From: an uncultured Clostridia bacterium
Lineage (GTDB): Bacteria; Bacillota; Clostridia; TANB77; CAG-508
Assembly (NCBI GenBank): GCA_934122155.1
Contig: CAKOVX010000002.1
Coordinates: forward strand, 62,001-126,000
DNA: 64,000 bases
Direction: 5' to 3'
The first letter of the stretch is position 1. Each line of letters starts with the position of its first letter. Under the pieces are notes generated by a model. The model was not told the DNA's origin. It searched no databases and saw only the letters and a list, made by a program, of their open reading frames with translations. The translations under genes and the position numbers were made by a program. Of the stretch, positions 34,346-42,123 are shown one piece after another.

Positions 34346-36031
34346 TTATTTTGATAACCTTTTATATATTATAAAATCTTTGTCTTGATATATTTCTTCA
34401 TAATTTTCGTCTTTTGATAAAAGCATTTTTAATTTTGTATTTTTCTTTAAAATTACATGTGTTATATCATATTTTTCAAATATGTCTTCATAATACCTGT
34501 TAATACTTGTTGTATTAATATAATCAGAAAAAATATCTCTGCCTTCATATTTACCATCTTTATTTTTCTTACCATTAAATTCTGGTGAATACAACTCTGC
34601 CCTTGAATCTATAAACACTGGAATTCCTCTGTATAACAAATAACTGCCATAATTGTATTCATTAAATAAATGCATATTTTCTATATCTAAATGTTCTAAA
34701 ATATAATTAGATGCATCTACCGGATATGAACTAGTGTCTACAAATTGATTATTAATTTTACCTTTATACATGTATAAACTTACAAGTACAATAACTAATA
34801 TAGTAGTTATTCGTCCAATTAAAGATGTCATAAATTCTATAACTTTTTCAGTACCAGTTTTGTCATATTTTTCAAATAAGCTAGCCACCATCTTAGCTAA
34901 TATAAAACCACAAATTATAACAAACATAGAGGCTTGCCTTCTGCTCATAAATGTTAATAAAGTAAGGCCTGCAAGCATAAAAAAGTCTCTTAACTTAGCT
35001 TTTGTGTCTGTAAATATTAATAGTAATATAAATGTTGCAAAAGTCACTAGCATTTGTCTATTATTAATTAATGTTAATGGTAAATGTTCACTAATGTTTT
35101 GAGTGGTATTTCCTTGCATTGTTTTTATTAAATATGTATATGGTGTTGTACCTAATGGTGTTAAAAAGCCTGTAAAAGCACAAATAATCATTATAACAAT
35201 TAGCCATTTTACCATAGGTTCTTTTTTGAAAATAACTTTATAAGGTGTTGACTGTCTTTTTCTTTTTAGTTGCATTGAATTTTCTTTATCTAATTGTAAT
35301 CTAGCTATTTTCTCTTGGTATTGGCCAACCTCGTCTAACTTACCCTTTTTAGTTAATTTTTTTATTTTCAATTCGTTATTTTTTATAGCAAACCAATAAT
35401 ATAATTGTGCATCTGATAATACTGCTAATAAGTATTCTGCAATATATGGCAAATATAATATAAAGTAAAATGGCCATACTGCACAATGTAAATTAGCTAG
35501 TAGTATAGGAATAATAATAAGGTATACTGCATATCTCTTCTTTTTTGTACTAATAAATTGTTCTATAAACAATATAGTTAGTACAAATAATATAAATGTT
35601 ACAAGTTGCGCTCTTGCAGCAATGAAATTTTTTAATAAATATATTGTTGAAAGTGTAATAGCAAACGCTACTAACTGGTTTTTACACAGTTTATTAGATG
35701 TATAATAAAGTGTTACTCCCAGTATCATACTTAATATAATTGTTGCTATATATAATGCGCAAAATCCACCTATACCTGTAATTTCTCCAAGATTATAAAC
35801 TAAATAGGTTCCTACATCATAAGCCCAGTGTGGGTATGTATATGGCATATCATCATGCCATGAAAATGGGTCTTTCATATCTATATTGCCTGCTTGTACA
35901 ATATGTTCCCCTATTTTTATGCTATAATATGTATCATTTTGAAATGTAATTGGTGTTACTGCAAAGCAAAAAATTAAAATACAAAATATAGCCAATACAT
36001 TAAATTTCATTTTTAATTTATCTGTCATCAT
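34346..36031 (-). CDS. Large polytopic membrane protein, GT-C-like
   Basis: This 561-residue protein has about ten hydrophobic segments and a C-terminal extracytoplasmic domain of about 130 residues (HLFNEYNYGSYLLYRGIPVF, then FIDSRAELYSPEF). A first-loop ITFQNDTYYSIKIGEHIV followed by DPFSWHDDMPY is typical of GT-C membrane glycosyltransferases and relatives of unknown substrate. A Lys-rich cytoplasmic loop lies near residues 215-265. Two consecutive ATG codons follow GAAGGAG; either may start. It lies between the EEP hydrolase and rluD on the same strand, with small gaps. Confidence 0.65.
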   Translation of the reverse strand: MMTDKLKMKFNVLAIFCILIFCFAVTPITFQNDTYYSIKIGEHIVQAGNIDMKDPFSWHDDMPYTYPHWAYDVGTYLVYNLGEITGIGGFCALYIATIILSMILGVTLYYTSNKLCKNQLVAFAITLSTIYLLKNFIAARAQLVTFILFVLTILFIEQFISTKKKRYAVYLIIIPILLANLHCAVWPFYFILYLPYIAEYLLAVLSDAQLYYWFAIKNNELKIKKLTKKGKLDEVGQYQEKIARLQLDKENSMQLKRKRQSTPYKVIFKKEPMVKWLIVIMIICAFTGFLTPLGTTPYTYLIKTMQGNTTQNISEHLPLTLINNRQMLVTFATFILLLIFTDTKAKLRDFFMLAGLTLLTFMSRRQASMFVIICGFILAKMVASLFEKYDKTGTEKVIEFMTSLIGRITTILVIVLVSLYMYKGKINNQFVDTSSYPVDASNYILEHLDIENMHLFNEYNYGSYLLYRGIPVFIDSRAELYSPEFNGKKNKDGKYEGRDIFSDYINTTSINRYYEDIFEKYDITHVILKKNTKLKMLLSKDENYEEIYQDKDFIIYKRLSK

Positions 36032-36045
36032 TTTTTCTCCTTCAG

Positions 36046-36783
36046 TTATATATCAAATTCTGCAAAAACAGCATTATGGTCAGATACCTCATTTGCCTCT
36101 ATTGTTTCATATTTGTTTAGTCTAATGCCCTTTGAATAAAAAATAGTATCTATACATCCGTTTCCTAAGTCTGAAAACCATGTCTCTTTTTTATTTGGTA
36201 CTTGTTCCAATTGTTTTTTTAATATTTCATATTCTTCATAAGTTTCTGATTCGTCAAATGTATATCTTCCTTTTCCTAGCCTTGTAACACCTACGTTAAA
36301 ATCTCCACCCATAATAATTAGCTCATTTGGGTCGATTTTTTTTATAATTCTATTTATTTCCTTTGCTGCTAAAATTCTTTCATCTTGATATGTAGACAAG
36401 TGCACAGAAAATAAATTTATTTTTGTGGTTCCAAACGAAATTCTATTACATAAAATTCCTCTTTGTTCATGATTTATGTCTGTAAGTGGCATTAAATAAT
36501 TAGTTGAAAAAGAAATTGGAAATCTGCTAATAATTCCATCTCCATAATACCCTTCTTCTAAAGTTATATTACTTTCCATTGCACAATAATAAAGCCCTAT
36601 TGCTTTGCTAAATTCTCTAATTTGGTTTCTTTCTCCTGCTCTTTTAGTGTACATATCAACTTCTTGTAAAAAAACAATATCTGGCTTATAGCTTTTTATC
36701 AATTCGGCTTGCCTTTGTAAATCAACAACTCCGTCTCTTCCTTTGCCATGTGCCACGTTAAATGTAATAATTTTTAAAATCAT
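36046..36783 (-). CDS. Endonuclease/exonuclease/phosphatase family protein
   Basis: This 245-residue EEP-fold hydrolase shows ITFNVAHGKGRDG, IVFLQEVDMY (metal-binding Glu), SVHLSTYQDERI, IIMGGDFNVG, and the closing SDHNAVFAEF with the catalytic Asp-His. The substrate may be a phosphodiester or phospholipid and is not deducible. I start at the ATG giving MILKIITFNV because the GTG three codons earlier lies in the likely ribosome binding site. Confidence 0.85.
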   Translation of the reverse strand: MILKIITFNVAHGKGRDGVVDLQRQAELIKSYKPDIVFLQEVDMYTKRAGERNQIREFSKAIGLYYCAMESNITLEEGYYGDGIISRFPISFSTNYLMPLTDINHEQRGILCNRISFGTTKINLFSVHLSTYQDERILAAKEINRIIKKIDPNELIIMGGDFNVGVTRLGKGRYTFDESETYEEYEILKKQLEQVPNKKETWFSDLGNGCIDTIFYSKGIRLNKYETIEANEVSDHNAVFAEFDI

Positions 36784-36847
36784 TTTTACCACCAGCCTTT
36801 ATTCGCATTATATCAAATTTACTATGTATAAACAAGGGGATAATAAC

Positions 36848-36887
36848 AAAAAGAGTAATTTGAAATATAATTTCAAACTACTCTTTT
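36848..36887 (-). terminator. Terminator of rpsB-tsf
   Basis: An 18-bp stem with one mismatch (containing GAGTA and TACTC, closed by ATTT/AAAT) has a 3-base loop just beyond the tsf stop, with flanking T on the minus strand. Confidence 0.87.
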
Positions 36888-36891
36888 ATAA

Positions 36892-37773
36892 TTATCCATT
36901 AATTTGTTTTGCAACTTCTTCTGCAAAGTTTTCTTCTCTTTTTTGTAGTCCTTCACCTTTTTCAAATCTAGCAAATCTAATAATTTTAGCTCCTTTAGAT
37001 TCTACTAGTTTTCCAACTTTTTGATCAGGATCTTTTACAAAGTCTTGCTCTACCAAACAAATTTCTCCATAGAATTTTCCAATTCTACCTTGTACTATTT
37101 TTTCAGCAACTGCTTCTGGTTTTCCTTCATTAACAGCTTGTGCTTTTAAAATTTCCATTTCATGTGCTACTCTGTCGGCTGGAACACTTTCTCTGTCTAA
37201 GTATTCTGGTTTAGCAGCAGCTATTTGCATGCAAACATCTTTTGCTAAAGTGCTGTCTCCACCATCTAGTTCAACTAAAACTCCTATTTTTCCGTCTCCA
37301 TGGATATAGCTTTCTACTAGACCATTTGATTCAAATCTTTCAAATCTACGAATTGACATATTTTCACCAATTGTAGCAATTTTATTAGTTAATACATCTT
37401 TAACTGTTTTGTCTGGTTCTACAATTGAAGTTTGTTCTAATAATTCTTCTACCGTAGCTGGATTTTTTTCAGCAATTTGTTTTGCAACATCTGCTACAAA
37501 GCTTCTAAATTCTTCATTTTTAGCAACAAAGTCTGTTTCTGCATTAACTTCAACTACAACACCAACTTTTTTGTCATCTGTTACATATGTTGTAACTAAA
37601 CCTTCTGCTGCAATTCTGTCTGATTTTTTTGCAGCTTTTGCAATTCCTCTTTCACGTAAAAGTTCAATTGCTTTTTCCTCGTCTCCATTTGTCTCTGTTA
37701 ATACTTTTTTACAGTCCATCATTCCTGCACCAGTTTTTTCTCTTAGTGCTTTTACTTGTTCTGCAGTAATCAT
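36892..37773 (-). CDS. tsf: Translation elongation factor Ts
   Basis: This 293-residue protein exchanges GDP for GTP on EF-Tu. It opens with the family signature VKALREKTGAGMMDCKKVLT and contains NAETDFVAKNEEF, followed by the dimerisation region (IAAAKPEYLDRESVPADRV). It lies downstream of rpsB with a stem-loop in the 87-base gap, the order found in most bacteria. Confidence 0.97.
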   Translation of the reverse strand: MITAEQVKALREKTGAGMMDCKKVLTETNGDEEKAIELLRERGIAKAAKKSDRIAAEGLVTTYVTDDKKVGVVVEVNAETDFVAKNEEFRSFVADVAKQIAEKNPATVEELLEQTSIVEPDKTVKDVLTNKIATIGENMSIRRFERFESNGLVESYIHGDGKIGVLVELDGGDSTLAKDVCMQIAAAKPEYLDRESVPADRVAHEMEILKAQAVNEGKPEAVAEKIVQGRIGKFYGEICLVEQDFVKDPDQKVGKLVESKGAKIIRFARFEKGEGLQKREENFAEEVAKQING

Positions 37774-37796
37774 AAAAAATCCTCCTTTTTTTATTA

Positions 37797-37841
37797 AAGG
37801 ATGTACTTTTTATCCTTACTTTTAAGAATAAGTACATCCTT
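37797..37841 (-). promoter_or_regulatory. Stem-loop between rpsB and tsf
   Basis: A perfect 12-bp stem AAGGATGTACTT/AAGTACATCCTT closes a 21-base loop. It lies just upstream of the tsf ribosome binding site and has no long T-run, so it is likely to set the ratio of the two products or be a processing site. Confidence 0.65.
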
Positions 37842-37860
37842 CTTAAAATAATATTTTATA

Positions 37861-38706
37861 TTATTCTGCTACTTCTTGTGTAGTAGCTTTTTTTCTTGTT
37901 CTTTTTGGTTTTTCTACTTCTACTGGTTCTTCTACTATTTCTTCAACAGCAACTACTTCTTCCATGTCTGTTGGTTCTGCTATTTCTTCAACTTCCATAG
38001 ATTCTTCTACTGTTTCCATAGATTCACCTTGTTTTCCTTCAATAACTGCATTTGCCATACAATCTGCAATTAATTTAACTGCACGAATAGCATCATCATT
38101 ACCTGGAATTGCATAATCTACATCTTCTGGGTTGCAGTTAGTATCTACTAAGCCAATTACTGGAATGCCTAGTTTTCTAGCTTCTAAAATTCCTATTCTT
38201 TCTTTTTTAGGATCTACTATAAACATAACTCCTGGTATTTCAGTCATATCTTTAATACCACCTAAGTTTTTCTCTAGTTTTTCCATTTCTTTTTTCAATA
38301 AAATAACTTCTTTTTTAGGTAATACTTCGAAAGTACCATCTTCTTGCATTTTTTCAAGTTCTAGTAATCTTCCGATTCTTTTTCTAATTGTTGTGAAGTT
38401 AGTTAATGTACCACCTAACCATCTTTGATTTACATAGTACATACCGCATTTTTCTGCTGCTTCTTTAACACATTCTTGTGCTTGTTTTTTAGTTCCTACA
38501 AATAGAACTGTTTTTCCTGCTTCTGCTTGTTCTTTTAAGAAAGCATAAGCTTCATCTAATTTTTTAGATGTTTTTTGTAAGTCGATGATATGGATACCAT
38601 TTCTAGCTTGGAATATATATTCAGCCATTTTAGGATCCCATCTTCTTGTTTGATGTCCAAAGTGAACACCAGCTTCTAGTAATTGTTTCATTGCAACTAC
38701 TGCCAT
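37861..38706 (-). CDS. rpsB: 30S ribosomal protein S2 with acidic tail
   Basis: This 281-residue S2 protein carries the family signatures MKQLLEAGVHFGHQTRRWDP and NQRWLGGTLTNFTTIRKRIG. The core ends near residue 225; the last 55 or so residues are a Glu/Val-rich acidic tail followed by a basic patch (EKPKRTRKKATTQE). The tail is longer than in most S2 proteins. The start follows AAAGGAGG. Confidence 0.96.
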   Translation of the reverse strand: MAVVAMKQLLEAGVHFGHQTRRWDPKMAEYIFQARNGIHIIDLQKTSKKLDEAYAFLKEQAEAGKTVLFVGTKKQAQECVKEAAEKCGMYYVNQRWLGGTLTNFTTIRKRIGRLLELEKMQEDGTFEVLPKKEVILLKKEMEKLEKNLGGIKDMTEIPGVMFIVDPKKERIGILEARKLGIPVIGLVDTNCNPEDVDYAIPGNDDAIRAVKLIADCMANAVIEGKQGESMETVEESMEVEEIAEPTDMEEVVAVEEIVEEPVEVEKPKRTRKKATTQEVAE

Positions 38707-38820
38707 TTTTCTTTCCTCCTTTTAGTTTTTCCTCCATATTGCTTCAGTCACATAAAAAAACTTGTGTGTACAAGCACTATTTTTATGCTAACAATATGTG
38801 TGTATTTTTCAACGTCTTTA

Positions 38821-38857
38821 ATTATATCAAAAAAGTGTTGTAATTGCAACACTTTTT
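38821..38857 (-). promoter_or_regulatory. rpsB promoter overlapped by a perfect inverted repeat
   Basis: On the minus strand TTGCAA (38849-38844) and TATAAT (38826-38821) are 17 bases apart, with an extended TG. An 11-bp perfect inverted repeat (AAAAAGTGTTG at 38830-38840, CAACACTTTTT at 38847-38857) covers the -35 box and spacer. It could be an operator. The leader to rpsB is about 107 bases and contains CTTGT-ACAC-ACAAG followed by seven T, a weak terminator-like hairpin. Confidence 0.75.
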
Positions 38858-38931
38858 AAGCATGTTTTTTAAAATGTGCTATTGTGGATAGAGAATTTTT
38901 TTATTTTTTTGTAGTTTTTTGTCATTTTTTG

Positions 38932-38940
38932 TGATATAAT
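38932..38940 (+). promoter_or_regulatory. Extended -10 promoter of the zinc-ribbon gene
   Basis: TGATATAAT, a TG-extended -10 box, lies 34 bases before the start codon. No good -35 box is visible at the proper distance. Confidence 0.5.
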
Positions 38941-38974
38941 TTTTTTGTTACAAAAGAATGGAGGTAATTTTTTT

Positions 38975-39220
38975 ATGAATTTTAATAAGTGCAGTCGTTG
39001 TGGAGGTTTTTTTGTATCTGAAGGGAATACTTGCCCTAATTGCCTTCAAAAGGATCAACAAGAAATTAATAGATTGGAAAATTTTATTATTGAAAATTCA
39101 AATGCTAATTTTAATTTGGAAGATGCTGCTTTGAGTAATGGCATTTCAAACAAAAACTTAAATAGGTTTTTGTCTCAAGAACAGTTTAGCGAATTTGTAA
39201 ATAAAAATATATCTTTATAG
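38975..39220 (+). CDS. Zinc-ribbon protein, YvyF-like
   Basis: This 81-residue protein has an N-terminal zinc ribbon with two Cys pairs (CSRCGGFFVSEGNTCPNC), followed by a helical region (NFNLEDAALSNGISNKNLNR) that resembles a short MerR-like helix-turn-helix. This layout is like the YvyF proteins of flagellar operons, but no flagellar gene is near. The start is the ATG behind GGAGG; an in-frame TTG ten codons earlier is unlikely. Confidence 0.65.
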   Translation: MNFNKCSRCGGFFVSEGNTCPNCLQKDQQEINRLENFIIENSNANFNLEDAALSNGISNKNLNRFLSQEQFSEFVNKNISL

Positions 39221-39224
39221 TAGT

Positions 39225-39254
39225 AAAAAGAGCCTTTTAAAATGGCTCTTTTTT
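39225..39254. terminator. Bidirectional terminator
   Basis: The 10-bp stem AAAAAGAGCC/GGCTCTTTTT has a 9-base loop and separates the convergent zinc-ribbon and pyrimidine phosphorylase genes. Confidence 0.9.
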
Positions 39255-39256
39255 GT

Positions 39257-40555
39257 TTACACTATCTTTAAAATATCTTGTTTCTTTTCCACAATTTCAT
39301 CAACAATTGTGTATGCTTTTAATACATCTTGTGCAATTTTTTGTCCTAGGGTTTCATCATCTGTGTGAATATATGCTAAAGTTTCATTTTGCTCTATTTT
39401 ACTGCTAACTTTCTTTTTTAATATAATTCCAACTTTAAAATCTATATTGTCTTCTTTTTTCTTTCTGCCTGCTCCTAAATTCATTGAAGCCATCCCTATT
39501 TGTTGTGCATCAAGTTTTTTCACATATCCACTCTTGTTGCTTATAACTGGAATAACATATTTAGCTTTTTCAAATTTTTGTGTATCTTCTAAATAGCTAA
39601 TATCTCCACCTTGTTTTTGTATCCATTGTTCTAGCTTGTTAAAAGCCTTTCCATTTTGAATTTGTTCTAGCATTTTTTGTTTGTTTTCTTCAATGGTTTC
39701 ACCTTTGCCAGCAAGTTTTATCATATATGCCCCAAGTGTTAATATTACTTCTTTTACATCTTGTTGCATATTGCCTTTTAAAAATTCAATTGCTTCAATT
39801 ACTTCAAGTGAATTTCCAACAGCTTCTCCTAAAGGCTCTTCCATGTTTGTAATAACACAAACTGTTTCTTTATTAGCTAGTTGTCCTATTTTTTTCATAG
39901 TTTCTGCAAGTTTAGTTGCATCTTCTATACTTTTCATAAATGCTCCGCTTCCACATGTAACATCAAGTACTATTTTGCTTGATCCTGCTGCTATTTTTTT
40001 GCTCATTATGCTAGATGCTATAAGTGGTATACTCTCGGTTGTTGAAGTAGTATCTCTTAATGCATATAATTTTTTATCTGCTGGGGCTAAGTTTAATGTT
40101 TGTCCCATTAATGCAATTCCTATTTCTTTTACATTTTTAATAAATTCATTAATTGTTAAATTGGTATTATAACCAGGTATTGCTTCTAGCTTATCTATTG
40201 TTCCACCTGTATATCCTAAACCTCTTCCAGACATTTTTGCTACAGGAATGTCAAGGGATGCAATTATTGGAGCTAAAATAAGTGTTACTTTATCGCCAAT
40301 TCCCCCTGTACTGTGTTTATCCACAACTGTTCCAAGTTCTGATAAGTCTAATATATCGCCAGAATGTGCCATTGCTAATGTTAAGTTGGTAATTTCTTCT
40401 TCATCCATTCCATTTAAGTATATTGCCATTGTTAAAGCTGCTGCTTGATAATCTGCAATGTTTCCATTTGTATAATTTTCAATAAAATATTCTATTTCTT
40501 GTTTATTTAACTTTTGTTTATCTCTTTTTTTAGCTATAATCTCTAAAATATTCAT
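39257..40555 (-). CDS. pdp: Pyrimidine-nucleoside (thymidine) phosphorylase
   Basis: This 432-residue enzyme cleaves pyrimidine nucleosides with phosphate for salvage. It has the family signature region KMSGRGLGYTGGTIDKLEAI, preceded by VDKHSTGGIGDKVTLILAP and followed by ALRDTTSTTESIPLIASSIM. The length and three-domain order fit the Pdp/DeoA family; I cannot separate uridine-accepting from thymidine-specific forms. It is in the same direction as rnhB, 31 bases downstream. Confidence 0.93.
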   Translation of the reverse strand: MNILEIIAKKRDKQKLNKQEIEYFIENYTNGNIADYQAAALTMAIYLNGMDEEEITNLTLAMAHSGDILDLSELGTVVDKHSTGGIGDKVTLILAPIIASLDIPVAKMSGRGLGYTGGTIDKLEAIPGYNTNLTINEFIKNVKEIGIALMGQTLNLAPADKKLYALRDTTSTTESIPLIASSIMSKKIAAGSSKIVLDVTCGSGAFMKSIEDATKLAETMKKIGQLANKETVCVITNMEEPLGEAVGNSLEVIEAIEFLKGNMQQDVKEVILTLGAYMIKLAGKGETIEENKQKMLEQIQNGKAFNKLEQWIQKQGGDISYLEDTQKFEKAKYVIPVISNKSGYVKKLDAQQIGMASMNLGAGRKKKEDNIDFKVGIILKKKVSSKIEQNETLAYIHTDDETLGQKIAQDVLKAYTIVDEIVEKKQDILKIV

Positions 40556-40586
40556 CTTTTCTTTTCCTCTCTATAATAGAATAAGA

Positions 40587-41249
40587 TTAAATAAAGTTTT
40601 TAATAAAACTTGCTCTATGTAAAGGACAAGGTCCATATTCTTTTAAAGCTTTTATATGTGCTGCTGTTCCATAACCTTTGTGTTTTGCAAAACCATATTG
40701 AGGGTATATCTCATCCCATTGTCTCATTATTCTGTCTCTTGTTACCTTTGCAATAATTGAAGCACATGCTATTGAATAGCTAATTGCATCTCCATGAATA
40801 ATTGATTTATATGGTATTCCATCTGTATCAATCTTTGTTAATGCATCTACTAAAATAGCGTCTGGCTTTATAATACCTAGTTCTGGTTTTGCTGCCAATT
40901 TGTTTTCCATATCTTTTATTGCTTCTGTTAAGCCTTTTTTTGTTGCTTGTAAAATATTTATTTGGTCAATTTCTTTTTGATCAATAATTCCTATTCCATA
41001 ACTAATAGCTTGGCTGGTTATTTGTTCATATAAAAGTTCTCTTTTTTTCTCTGATATTTTTTTAGAATCGTTAACTCCTTCTATCATCGAGTCTCTTGGC
41101 ATTAAGCTACAAGCTACTACTACTGGGCCTGCTAGTGGGCCTCTGCCTGCTTCATCAATTCCAGCAATAGCTTTTAAACCCTTTTCGCTATATAGTTCTT
41201 CTTCTACTTTTTTTAGGTTTTGTAATCTTTCTAATTCTTTTTCTTTCAT
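40587..41249 (-). CDS. rnhB: Ribonuclease HII
   Basis: This 220-residue enzyme removes ribonucleotides from DNA. The catalytic GIDEAGRGPLAGPVVVACSL is followed by INDSKK-type VNDSKKISEKKRELLYEQ, ISYSIACASIIAKVTRDRIM and a closing GFAKHKGYGTAAHIKAL. It lies 11 bases after a pseudopilin-like gene. Confidence 0.96.
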   Translation of the reverse strand: MKEKELERLQNLKKVEEELYSEKGLKAIAGIDEAGRGPLAGPVVVACSLMPRDSMIEGVNDSKKISEKKRELLYEQITSQAISYGIGIIDQKEIDQINILQATKKGLTEAIKDMENKLAAKPELGIIKPDAILVDALTKIDTDGIPYKSIIHGDAISYSIACASIIAKVTRDRIMRQWDEIYPQYGFAKHKGYGTAAHIKALKEYGPCPLHRASFIKNFI

Positions 41250-41260
41250 TTATGTTCCTC

Positions 41261-41743
41261 TTATTGTTCTAATTTTAGTTCTTCAATATTATCTATATCA
41301 TAATAGCTATTTCCTTCTAATTCATAGCCTTTAGTATAGTAAACTTTTGATTCTTCATATTCTACAACATAATATGCATTTTCTTCTAGTTTTACTTGTG
41401 TTAAACCTAATTCTTCTAAATTTTGTTGATTTAAAACATAGTATTTCTTATCCTTTTCATCTACATTAATTGAATTTTTATTTAAAAATTCTTGAATTAT
41501 TGGTTCATCTTTTACATCTGCTATTTTGCTTCCTACTAAAACTTGTTCATCTTTTTTTAGTATATAGTCTGCTGATATTTTTTTAACTTTTGCTTGTACT
41601 AATAATAAATCGGTTTTTACATCTTCTAGTTGTTCTTTAGCTGTTTGAATTCTAAAAAAATATATTACTCCAAATACTATAAATGCAATTACTAGTACTA
41701 AAAATATTGTGCTTATTAGTGTTAGTCCATTTTGCTTTTTCAT
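41261..41743 (-). CDS. Pseudopilin-like protein with prepilin leader
   Basis: This 160-residue protein has the short leader MKKQNG followed by LTLISTIFLVLVIAFIVFGV, a prepilin-type helix with Ser at mature position 5. A coiled-coil region and an acidic, Tyr-rich domain (YYVVEYEESKVYYTKGYELE) follow. I do not know its family. It lies outside the pilus operon, near the second lectin-fold pilin-like gene and upstream of rnhB. Confidence 0.75.
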   Translation of the reverse strand: MKKQNGLTLISTIFLVLVIAFIVFGVIYFFRIQTAKEQLEDVKTDLLLVQAKVKKISADYILKKDEQVLVGSKIADVKDEPIIQEFLNKNSINVDEKDKKYYVLNQQNLEELGLTQVKLEENAYYVVEYEESKVYYTKGYELEGNSYYDIDNIEELKLEQ

Positions 41744-41846
41744 TTTTTTACTCCTTTTATTTCATATATATATGATATTATATAGATATTATTACTTTTT
41801 TGCAAGTCACTATTGTTAATATGTTGTTTGTTGGTAAAGCAAAATG

Positions 41847-41880
41847 CTTCCTTATGGTAAGTTGTTTTACCATAAGGAAG
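41847..41880 (-). terminator. Hairpin behind paralogue B, homologous to the one behind paralogue A
   Basis: A perfect 14-bp stem CTTCCTTATGGTAA/TTACCATAAGGAAG has a 6-base loop. It matches the hairpin at 8094-8129 apart from two C/T changes per arm. About 75 bases separate it from the stop codon, against about 7 in paralogue A. The rest of the 213-base gap 41744-41956 holds no gene. Confidence 0.8.
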
Positions 41881-41956
41881 TATTTTTGAATATTTATTTA
41901 CACAAAATTTCTTACACTCTCCACTCTCATTTTTTCTTCTTTGAACCTGGCCAGTG

Positions 41957-42123
41957 CTACTTTACATAAAACAGCATCCTAAAGGAAATGAAGTAGTTGC
42001 TGTAAGTCGCACTGCTGATGTCACGGACGCTTGTGTAGTCAGTGGAATAGTAGTAGCAGCCTCCCCTGTTAGTACAAGAGTCAGCACGGATGCTATTCGT
42101 GCTAGTGCTGTACTCTGTGATCC
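41957..42123 (-). other. Candidate DGR variable region in paralogue B
   Basis: By hand count 42001-42120 is 60 G/C in 120 bases, against 20 in 60 just before it in the gene and 15 in 44 just after. On the coding strand 23 of 41 codons here end in C (TAC, AGC, ATC, GAC, GTC, AAC), and only six end in a purine, unlike the T-ending codons of the rest of the gene. NNC codons in place of AAC are what adenine-directed mutagenesis from a template repeat produces. The end ATTTCCTTTAGG..., with an 8-base palindrome CTGGCCAG just after the stop, could hold the initiation site. No template repeat or reverse transcriptase is in this window. Confidence 0.65.

Noticed and set aside
41744..41956. Template repeat or reverse transcriptase for the candidate DGR next to its target
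   Set aside because: The gap has no A-rich copy of the variable region and no reverse transcriptase open frame exists in the window.
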